Shown one piece after another: positions 1-4,951 of a stretch of 8,288 bases of DNA. The stretch covers positions 1 through 8,288 of the forward strand of contig JACPVN010000484.1 in NCBI GenBank assembly GCA_016191715.1. Reading direction: 5' to 3'. A program made the translations under genes and the position numbers. Below the pieces are notes generated by a model, which did not search any database, was not told the origin of the DNA, and saw only the letters and a program-made list of their open reading frames with translations. The stretch's first letter is position 1. Every line of letters begins with the position of its first letter. Source of the DNA: Ignavibacteriota bacterium (GTDB lineage Bacteria > Bacteroidota > Ignavibacteria > UBA10030 > SZUA-254).

Positions 1-223
1 GGATAACGGAAAAAAGAAATGTCGAGAGTGTGCTTAACACCCAACGGGTTGAGCCGGTTAATTCCAATTGTAACCAATAAGATGTGAGTCCGAATGTGAC
101 AAGACATCCGACACAAAATGAATAGAACCGTACAATTTGTGTTCCTCGCGATTTCCATAAAAGAATTATGGTGAGTAAAACATTAACAAATGTGTACGCA
201 ACTGAGATAAATAAATAAAGCAT
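1..223 (-). CDS. Partial membrane protein, N-terminal part only (runs off left edge)
   Basis: An open frame of 74 codons starts at ATG 223-221 and is still open at base 1, so the C-terminal part lies outside the window. The translation is strongly hydrophobic. A first helix spans about residues 1-23 (MLYLFISVAYTFVNVLLTII), then a short basic turn WKSRGTQ, a second helix about residues 31-50 and the beginning of a third near 62-74. This pattern would suit the membrane-sensor end of a histidine kinase or a small multi-pass protein, but no diagnostic motif is visible and I do not name a family. It lies downstream of the DAHP synthase genes on the same strand and in the same frame as the nearer one. 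A TAG at 235-233 lies in frame 9 nt upstream of this ATG. Before that TAG, an in-frame ORF of 27 codons starts at ATG 316-314 and ends FFFSPII, so the true start could be upstream with an interrupting stop. There is no Shine-Dalgarno. Confidence 0.5.
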   Translation of the reverse strand, partial: MLYLFISVAYTFVNVLLTIILLWKSRGTQIVRFYSFCVGCLVTFGLTSYWLQLELTGSTRWVLSTLSTFLFSVI

Positions 224-334
224 ATTCGTATTCTAAATTATGGGACTGAAAAAGAACAGCGCTAATTTAGCATCGAATGTCTGAAATTGGATATCTTTAC
301 CAATCTCTTCATTCATTAATGATGAATTTGTATT

Positions 335-1351
335 TCACTCGAGTGAGCGACCAATTGCATCTGCGATAACTTTCGATTCTCTCATCAATGTAGAAAATTG
401 TTCCGGGGTGAGCGATTGGTCTCCATCTGAGAATGCTTGTGCGGGATTGGTGTGGACTTCAACAATCAATCCGTCTGCGCCACAGGCAATTGCCGCGCGG
501 CTCATCGGGATAACAATATCCTGTCTTCCTGTTGCATGACTTGGGTCAGCAAGTATCGGCAAATGCGATAGTTGCTTGATGACAGGAATAATATTCAGGT
601 CAAACGTATTTCGCGTGTACTCAACAAATGTTCTGATACCGCGCTCGCACAAGACAACCTGTTCGTTACCGCCGGAAAGAATGTATTCAGCGCTCATGAG
701 AAATTCATTCAGTGTTGCGGCGAAATTTCTTTTCAACAAAATAGGCTTTCTGATTTTTCCCAAGGAACGAAGTAATTTGGTGTTTTGCATGTTTCGCGCG
801 CCGACTTGCAACATGTCAGCATACTCAGCAACCAATTCTACGTCTTGTGATTCCATCACTTCTGTCACGATGCCGAGTCCGGTTTCCCTTCGAGCCGCGG
901 CAAGAAATTTCAATCCTTCTTTTCCCAACCCTTGAAACGCGTACGGACTTGTGCGCGGTTTGTACGCGCCTCCTCGCAACAGATTCGCTCCCGCTTTCTT
1001 TACGATGCGTGCAGTTTTCATTAACTGCTCTTTCGTTTCGACGGAACAAGGTCCTGCGATAACAACAATATTGTTCCCGCCAATCTTCACACCGGCAACA
1101 TCTATTATAGTGTCACTCTTTTTGAAATCCCTGCTTGCAAGTTTGTACGGTTTGAGAACCGGAATAACATTCTCAACTCCGGGCAACATCGAAAATTGTT
1201 CTTTCTTGAACAACCGCTCATCACCGATAATCCCGATGATGGTTCTCTCAATGCCTGCCGAAAGATGGGGTTTGAGTTTTAATCGTTTGATTTGTTTGAG
1301 AACATTCTGGATTTCCGACTTCTTCGCGCCGGATTTCATGACGACAATCAT
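335..1351 (-). CDS. aroF: 3-deoxy-7-phosphoheptulonate (DAHP) synthase, second gene of a tandem pair
   Basis: Condenses phosphoenolpyruvate with erythrose 4-phosphate, the first step of the shikimate pathway in the cytoplasm. The 338 residues match the length of the Thermotoga maritima type I-beta enzyme. Residues about 1-65 form the ferredoxin-like regulatory domain and the rest is the TIM barrel. Catalytic signatures are AGPCS (99-103), GGAYKPRTSPY (127-137), GARN (184-187), LLKRN (205-209) and DPSH (269-272). The expected metal ligands C102, H272, E298 and D309 are present. Regulatory residues H29 and S31 are both kept (K-P-H-L-S-A-G), as in the tyrosine-inhibited Thermotoga enzyme, so Tyr feedback is inferred. 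An AAAGGA Shine-Dalgarno (1365-1360) lies 8 nt before the ATG. It follows its paralog after 124 nt and may be cotranscribed with it. A TATACT hexamer at 1400-1395 could be a separate -10 element, but no good -35 accompanies it. Confidence 0.96.
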   Translation of the reverse strand: MIVVMKSGAKKSEIQNVLKQIKRLKLKPHLSAGIERTIIGIIGDERLFKKEQFSMLPGVENVIPVLKPYKLASRDFKKSDTIIDVAGVKIGGNNIVVIAGPCSVETKEQLMKTARIVKKAGANLLRGGAYKPRTSPYAFQGLGKEGLKFLAAARRETGLGIVTEVMESQDVELVAEYADMLQVGARNMQNTKLLRSLGKIRKPILLKRNFAATLNEFLMSAEYILSGGNEQVVLCERGIRTFVEYTRNTFDLNIIPVIKQLSHLPILADPSHATGRQDIVIPMSRAAIACGADGLIVEVHTNPAQAFSDGDQSLTPEQFSTLMRESKVIADAIGRSLE

Positions 1352-1431
1352 GGTTCAATTCCTTTGATGATGAATAAGTTCATTTGCGGAGATAAGTATA
1401 ATCAAAAAACTTTTCATAACCCACCTTGTAT

Positions 1432-1466
1432 ATTTCGGATTTCGGATTGTGAATTGCGGATTCAAT
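1432..1466. repeat. Degenerate heptanucleotide tandem repeat between the two DAHP synthase genes
   Basis: Five consecutive 7-nt units read ATTTCGG, ATTTCGG, ATTGTGA, ATTGCGG, ATTCAAT on the plus strand. It lies in the 124-nt spacer between the tandem aroF genes and does not overlap the Shine-Dalgarno of the downstream copy. Such short heptamer arrays are typical intergenic filler in several bacterial groups. No function is evident. Confidence 0.55.
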
Positions 1467-1475
1467 ATAACTTCA

Positions 1476-2489
1476 TTAACAGTTTCGTCCCATTGCTTGG
1501 ACAATAACATTTACTTCTTTCATCAGTTGATGAAATGCTTCGAATGTGAGTGATTGTTCACCATCGGAAAATGCTTGTGCCGGATGGGGATGAACCTCAA
1601 TAATCAAACCATCTGCTCCGGCGGCGATGGCGGCACGGCTCAATGGGAGGACAAAATCGTGCCGCCCTGTTCCGTGGCTTGGGTCAACAATGATTGGCAA
1701 ATGCGAAAGTTGTTTCACTGCGGGTACAACGTTTAAGTCGAGTGTGTTGCGTGTGTATTCCACGAATGTTCTGATGCCTCGTTCACATAAAATAACCTGA
1801 TCGTTTCCCCCGGAGAGAATGTACTCTGCACTCATGAGGAATTCATTCAACGTTGCGGAAAAATTTCGTTTGAGCAAAATCGGCTTCTTCACTTTGCCAA
1901 GCGAACGAAGCAAACGAGTATTTTGCATATTGCGCGCTCCAACTTGAAGTAAGTCTGCATACTCAGCGACTAATTCAACATCAGCAGTTTCCATTACTTC
2001 CGTAACGATTCCCAATCCGGTTTCATCTTTCGCTTTCATCAGAAGTTTTAGTCCTTCTTCACCTAAACCCTGAAACACATAGGGACTTGTTCGCGGTTTG
2101 TAAGCTCCGCCGCGCAGAAGTTTCGCACCGGCGTTCTTTACAGAGTACGCTGTTTCAAGAAGCTGTTCCTCATTTTCAACCGAGCAAGGTCCGGCAATGA
2201 CAACCATTTCCTTTCCACCAATTTTCACTCCGGCAACATCTATTATAGTGTCGTCCTGTTTGAATTCTCTGCTTGTGAGTTTGTACGGTTTAAGAATCGG
2301 GATGACATTCTCGACATGCGGAATTAATGAGAGTTGGTCTTTTTGAATTAAACGCTCGTCGCCGATGACACCGACAACTATTCGCTCAACTCCGAAAATC
2401 GGATGCGCCTTCAATCCAAGCGCTTCGACATGCTCGACAACAACTTGCAAATCTGTTTCCGTAGCGTGCGATTCCATAACAATAACCAT
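1476..2489 (-). CDS. aroF: 3-deoxy-7-phosphoheptulonate (DAHP) synthase, first gene of the pair, preceded by an attenuator
   Basis: Same enzyme family and reaction as the neighbouring copy; 337 residues that align with it without gaps. Catalytic motifs AGPCS (99-103), GGAYKPRTSPY (127-137), GARN, LLKRN and DPSH are intact, with C102, H272, E298 and D309 as predicted metal ligands. By hand count the two proteins are about 72 percent identical overall, but only about 45 percent over residues 1-60 (the regulatory domain) against about 78 percent over the rest. The key difference is K-A-H-P-I-F-G at 27-33: H29 is kept but residue 31 is Ile instead of Ser, so its allosteric ligand specificity probably differs from that of the downstream copy. 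A strong Shine-Dalgarno (AAAGGAA, 2501-2495) lies 5 nt before the ATG. The gene begins just downstream of an intrinsic terminator and a Phe/Tyr-rich leader ORF, so its expression is probably set by aromatic amino-acid supply. Confidence 0.96.
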   Translation of the reverse strand: MVIVMESHATETDLQVVVEHVEALGLKAHPIFGVERIVVGVIGDERLIQKDQLSLIPHVENVIPILKPYKLTSREFKQDDTIIDVAGVKIGGKEMVVIAGPCSVENEEQLLETAYSVKNAGAKLLRGGAYKPRTSPYVFQGLGEEGLKLLMKAKDETGLGIVTEVMETADVELVAEYADLLQVGARNMQNTRLLRSLGKVKKPILLKRNFSATLNEFLMSAEYILSGGNDQVILCERGIRTFVEYTRNTLDLNVVPAVKQLSHLPIIVDPSHGTGRHDFVLPLSRAAIAAGADGLIIEVHPHPAQAFSDGEQSLTFEAFHQLMKEVNVIVQAMGRNC

Positions 2490-2510
2490 GATAGTTCCTT
2501 TCTGATAGTG

Positions 2511-2549
2511 TATAAAATAAAAAACCCCGCTGATTGCTCAGAGGGGTTT
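2511..2549 (-). terminator. Intrinsic terminator (attenuator) in the aroF leader
   Basis: Read on the minus strand, AAACCCC (2549-2543) pairs perfectly with GGGGTTT (2528-2522). After one T:C mismatch, CTGA (2541-2538) pairs with TCAG (2533-2530), closing a GCAA tetraloop of the GNRA type (2537-2534). The stem runs directly into TTTTTTATTTTATA. It lies upstream of its gene: the U-tract ends about 20 nt before the aroF ATG and just before its Shine-Dalgarno. It therefore would stop transcription before the first structural gene unless an upstream alternative structure forms. Confidence 0.92.
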
Positions 2550-2642
2550 GTGAATTTCTTGATTAGTTCGTTTTAAGAAAGACGTTCCTCAACCGAGCGC
2601 GGGGGCTTGGCGCTAAAATAAAAGTAATAGTAAAAGGAACGT
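2536..2642 (-). promoter_or_regulatory. Alternative RNA pairings of a Phe/Tyr attenuator
   Basis: Four segments can form a classic 1:2 / 2:3 / 3:4 series. Segment 1, ACGTTCC (2642-2636, just before the Phe/Tyr codons), pairs over 7 perfect bases with GGAACGT (2588-2582). A small AGCGC/GCGCT hairpin (2614-2610 with 2600-2596) can form inside that loop. A candidate antiterminator pairs GCTC (2598-2595) and GAGG (2590-2587) with CCTC (2544-2541) and GAGC (2539-2536), invading the 5' arm of the terminator. A ribosome stalled on codons 7-13 (2635-2615) would cover segment 1 and leave the antiterminator arm free. A ribosome reaching the stop codon (2575-2573) would cover that arm and let the terminator form. 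The pairings are visible in the sequence; the mechanism is inferred, and the antiterminator has an internal loop and is the weakest element. Confidence 0.7.
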
Positions 2643-2653
2643 TTAAATTTCAT
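2573..2653 (-). CDS. Phe/Tyr-rich leader peptide of the aroF attenuator
   Basis: A 26-codon ORF begins at ATG 2653-2651 and ends with TAA 2575-2573. It begins MKFKR, and codons 6-13 read S-F-Y-Y-Y-F-Y-F, giving seven consecutive aromatic codons (7-13, positions 2635-2615); codon 3 is also Phe. The C-terminal half is Pro/Arg-rich and ends EERLS. Such a run is the hallmark of leader peptides that sense charged tRNA-Phe and tRNA-Tyr, as in the enterobacterial pheA leader, and here it precedes the first enzyme of the aromatic pathway. The stop lies 24 nt before the terminator stem. No Shine-Dalgarno is seen. An in-frame upstream ATG (2692-2690) would give a 39-residue version, but the shorter start is preferred because a TATACT -10-like hexamer sits just upstream of it. 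Confidence 0.85.
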   Translation of the reverse strand: MKFKRSFYYYFYFSAKPPRSVEERLS

Positions 2654-2659
2654 GGAGTG

Positions 2660-2688
2660 AGTATAAGAATAACTGTTTAATAAAGCAA
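2660..2688 (-). promoter_or_regulatory. Candidate promoter for the aroF leader transcript
   Basis: On the minus strand TTGCTT (2688-2683) and TATACT (2665-2660) are separated by 17 nt, a reasonable primary-sigma promoter. It would start transcription at or within a base or two of the leader ATG (2653), implying a leaderless or near-leaderless mRNA. An overlapping alternative is CATGTTTG (2693-2686), which is close to the Bacteroidota -7 form TAnnTTTG and would give a 5' UTR of roughly 25 nt. The sequence alone does not decide between them. Confidence 0.45.
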
Positions 2689-2712
2689 ACATGACTACAA
2701 AGGAATCATCAA

Positions 2713-2919
2713 TTAAAATGCCTTGAACTCATCTTCGGTTATTTTCGCCTGTTTCAAGATTTTCCTAAATGTTCCTTCAGGGACATCGTGTGTGTGCATC
2801 GCAACATATGTCTGCCTTCCATCCGGATGTCGTAGCACTTTGTGCGAACCAGATTGTCGTTTTTCAATAAAACCGGCACGCTGAAGTTTTCTCAATACTT
2901 CTTTAGCCGAGTACGGCAT
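2713..2919 (-). CDS. hicA: HicA-family toxin (mRNA interferase)
   Basis: A 68-residue protein with the full HicA pattern: LRKLQRAGFIEKRQSGSHKVLRHPDGR, a mid segment ending in MHTHDVPEGTFRKILKQA, and the closing ITEDEF motif. HicA toxins have a double-stranded RNA-binding-like fold and cleave mRNA; the conserved catalytic His is H26 in G-S-H. The length is normal for the family and nothing is missing, so an active toxin is expected. The start ATG lies inside the end of hicB (17-nt overlap, 2919-2903), so the pair is translationally coupled with the antitoxin first. Only about 25 nt separate its stop from the candidate aroF leader promoter and no terminator is visible between them, so read-through into the leader is possible. 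Confidence 0.92.
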   Translation of the reverse strand: MPYSAKEVLRKLQRAGFIEKRQSGSHKVLRHPDGRQTYVAMHTHDVPEGTFRKILKQAKITEDEFKAF

Positions 2920-3142
2920 CTTCTATTTCAATGTTCGAAAAGAATGACTCTGCCTGTAGCTTTACCGGTTCATCATTGGCTTTCTTTTCTTCTATCCAAA
3001 GATGTATCAAATCCCTCGCGGCTTCTTTTGCCCCTTCAATTCCCAATCCGTGCGTAGTTAAATCCAGCACGGGAATATGAGCATAATAATATCCTTCAAA
3101 TGAAGCGTCGGTTATTTTTTCGTATAGTATTGAATATATCAT
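2903..3142 (-). CDS. hicB: HicB-like antitoxin (short, without a separate DNA-binding domain)
   Basis: A 79-residue protein of the HicB_lk_antitox kind. Residues 3-10 form the first strand (YSILYEKI), G-Y-Y-Y-A-H-I-P at 17-24 is the typical second strand, and residues 36-53 form the helix (EGAKEAARDLIHLWIEEK). It then has the usual DEPVKLQAES linker and stops. Family members that bind their operator usually carry an extra C-terminal helix-turn-helix or ribbon-helix-helix domain, which is absent here. The expected role is to bind and neutralise the HicA encoded downstream, with which it overlaps by 17 nt. The ATG at 3142-3140 lacks a Shine-Dalgarno. A 12-bp inverted repeat stands just upstream in the divergent promoter region. 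Confidence 0.88.
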   Translation of the reverse strand: MIYSILYEKITDASFEGYYYAHIPVLDLTTHGLGIEGAKEAARDLIHLWIEEKKANDEPVKLQAESFFSNIEIEDAVLG

Positions 3143-3151
3143 ATGATTGTT

Positions 3152-3212
3152 CGTTGTTAATGTCCGGCTAAAATGTACAAAATTTATTTGGTTTTTCTTT
3201 ACATTAACAACG
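3152..3212. repeat. 12-bp perfect inverted repeat in the hicB / deacetylase divergent promoter region
   Basis: CGTTGTTAATGT (3152-3163) is the exact reverse complement of ACATTAACAACG (3201-3212), with 37 nt between them. The left arm is 9 nt from the hicB start. The right arm overlaps the spacer and -35 region of the candidate plus-strand promoter. Perfect arms at this spacing suit a pair of operator half-sites or a looped repressor site; the 37-nt spacer is less natural for an RNA hairpin. Confidence 0.65.
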
Positions 3213-3227
3213 GAATGTAATTATATT
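3198..3227 (+). promoter_or_regulatory. Candidate promoter of the PIG-L deacetylase gene
   Basis: TTTACA (3198-3203), 18 nt, then TATATT (3222-3227). The -10-like hexamer ends only 8 nt before the ATG at 3236, so the 5' UTR would be one or two bases at most. The right arm of the 12-bp inverted repeat overlaps the -35 and spacer, so a protein bound there could block this promoter. Confidence 0.4.
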
Positions 3228-3235
3228 AAGCCACC

Positions 3236-4822
3236 ATGATTTATTATCCAATACGGAAATTCATTTACAGTATTCTTGTTTGCTCATTTTATTTCTCACA
3301 GGCATTCTCTCAGAGTCCGTCGGACGTACTTATTCTCATGTCCCTCTCCGCTCATCCCGACGATGAAGACGGAGCAATGCTCGCGTACTACTCGAAAATC
3401 AAAGGAGTGAAAACATACAGCATCTTTTTCACACGCGGTGAAGGCGGACAGAATGAAATCGGCTCGGAGCTTGGAGAAGACTTAGGTGCGCTCCGAACAA
3501 AGGAAACGCTCGAAGCGGCAACAATTCTCGGAAGCGAAGTTTTGTTTCTCGGTTTTCCTGATTTCGGATTTTCTAAGACTGCAAGGGAAACATTTTCGAT
3601 GTGGAGAAGTAAAGACAGTGTGCTTGCTCGGCTTGTGTATCTTATCCGCGCGTTGAAGCCGGATGTCATCATCACAAACCATGATACGATTACGACAAAA
3701 CCTTATCGTCAACATGGAAATCATCAGGCAGTTGGCATCTCCGCATACGAAGCATTTCAAAAAGCGGCTGATGCTACATTCCATCCTGAACAAATGAATG
3801 ATGGTGTCACACCTTGGCAAGTGAAAAAAATGTATTTCAGATTTCTCAATCGCGGAAACGTTCGGGCAGATTCATTGGTATCAATTGATGTCAGCAAACA
3901 AAATGCAAACGGAGAAACAATTGAACAGATTGCGTTGAACGCTCTCAACAAACATCGTTCACAAGGCATGGATAAGATTACACTTGATTCTATGTCCCCT
4001 TTTTTCCGTCAGCACAAGTATTATCTTGTCAATCAAGCAGAACCGTATGCTTTTGATTCTACGGATTTGTTTTCAGGGATAACATCAACAGAAAAGAAAT
4101 CACCTCAACGTACTCAGTTTCCGTTTCTTAACGTGAATCTTCCAGAAATCAAACCAAGAACAAAAGATGAAGTGACGGCGCTATTTGCAGAAAATATTTT
4201 TGTTGGATTGGTAACAACGTACGATAACAGCATCGAGCAAACGCTTTCGCTATTCAACATCAAATTCAATTTGCTTGATTCAACCCGACTGGCATCCGGC
4301 GATTTGAACGAGTATAATGTCATCGTGCTTGATTTGCGAACATACGAGTACCGTCCGGATGCCGTCGTTTACAACAACCGATTGCTTTCATACGTCAACG
4401 ACGGAGGAAATCTGATTTGTTTCTATCATAAACCGAACGATTGGAACGGAAAGAATTTCGCTCCGTATCCGATTACGCTGACGAGCGAACGTGTAACAGA
4501 AGAAGATGCCGCAATTTCCATCCTCAAACCGGAACATGTTGTATTCAACACACCGAACAACATTTCTGAAAAAGATTGGAGCGATTGGGTTCAGGAACGA
4601 AGCGTCTATTTGCCAAGCGACGACACAACAAAAACTTCCTCGCAGTACGAGCGATTGCTCTCCATGAGCGATACGGATGAACAACAACCTCCGACTTCAA
4701 TACTGTTTGCAAGGTACGGAAAGGGAACTTACACATACTGCTCACTCGCATTGTACCGTCAACTCAGAATCGTAAATGAAGGTGCGCTGAAATTATTCTT
4801 CAATCTACTTTCGCTTCAATAA
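3236..4822 (+). CDS. Secreted PIG-L/LmbE-family deacetylase with C-terminal accessory domain
   Basis: The 528-residue protein begins with a signal peptide (basic MIYYPIRK, hydrophobic 9-22, likely cleavage near A23-F-S-Q26), so it acts outside the inner membrane. The catalytic PIG-L domain spans about residues 30-270. It has the zinc/catalytic motif S-A-H-P-D-D-E (38-44: ligands H40 and D43, general base D42), the R-G-E-G-G-Q-N-E block (67-74) and H-G-N-H (160-163) giving the third ligand H163. Family members remove N-acetyl groups from GlcNAc-type sugars or related conjugates; the substrate here is unknown. Residues about 310-528 form a second domain with a class I glutamine-amidotransferase-like look (V-G-L-V-T-T-Y-D, then D-G-G-N-L-I-C-F), as in large Bacteroidota PIG-L proteins, probably non-catalytic. 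The gene is divergent from hicBA and ends in a short spacer containing a long palindrome. Confidence 0.9.
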   Translation: MIYYPIRKFIYSILVCSFYFSQAFSQSPSDVLILMSLSAHPDDEDGAMLAYYSKIKGVKTYSIFFTRGEGGQNEIGSELGEDLGALRTKETLEAATILGSEVLFLGFPDFGFSKTARETFSMWRSKDSVLARLVYLIRALKPDVIITNHDTITTKPYRQHGNHQAVGISAYEAFQKAADATFHPEQMNDGVTPWQVKKMYFRFLNRGNVRADSLVSIDVSKQNANGETIEQIALNALNKHRSQGMDKITLDSMSPFFRQHKYYLVNQAEPYAFDSTDLFSGITSTEKKSPQRTQFPFLNVNLPEIKPRTKDEVTALFAENIFVGLVTTYDNSIEQTLSLFNIKFNLLDSTRLASGDLNEYNVIVLDLRTYEYRPDAVVYNNRLLSYVNDGGNLICFYHKPNDWNGKNFAPYPITLTSERVTEEDAAISILKPEHVVFNTPNNISEKDWSDWVQERSVYLPSDDTTKTSSQYERLLSMSDTDEQQPPTSILFARYGKGTYTYCSLALYRQLRIVNEGALKLFFNLLSLQ

Positions 4823-4835
4823 AATAAAGTGAACA

Positions 4836-4929
4836 CTTCGCGCCCTTTGCGTCTCCTTTGTGTTCTTTGCAGTTAAGCGAATCTTTTTAACCGCAAAGAA
4901 CGCGAAAGAAGACGCGAAGAACACAAAGA
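4836..4929. repeat. Long imperfect intergenic palindrome
   Basis: The inner stem pairs GTTCTTTGC (4862-4870) and GTTAA (4872-4876) with TTAAC (4887-4891) and GCAAAGAAC (4893-4901), broken only by one A:C mismatch and closed by a 10-nt loop. The helix continues outward with few mismatches and one bulge to about 4845/4919, giving around thirty pairs. The arms are built of related units of the ctttgcgtct / ctttgtgttct type. This resembles the widespread intergenic repeats containing 'ccgcaaag' runs. It fills the spacer between two same-strand genes and could serve as a transcript-end stabiliser, but it has no clean U-tract. Confidence 0.75.
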
Positions 4930-4951
4930 TTATCAAAACATTATTCAGCAA

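Noticed and set aside
180..189. Partial copies of the 12-bp hicB-region repeat arm (ACATTAACAA here, TTTACATTAAC near 7678)
   Set aside because: Both fall inside coding frames, are incomplete and lack a partner arm, so they are probably chance matches.
313..322. Palindrome TCATTAATGA after the second DAHP synthase gene
   Set aside because: Too short and AT-rich for a terminator, with no T-run.
1365..1428. Possible 20-codon leader ORF (starting MKSFLIILIS) before the second DAHP synthase gene
   Set aside because: It has no run of aromatic codons and no terminator hairpin follows it, so it does not resemble the attenuator of the first copy.
1432..1466. CRISPR array
   Set aside because: The repeated units are 7 nt and contiguous, with no spacers and no cas genes.
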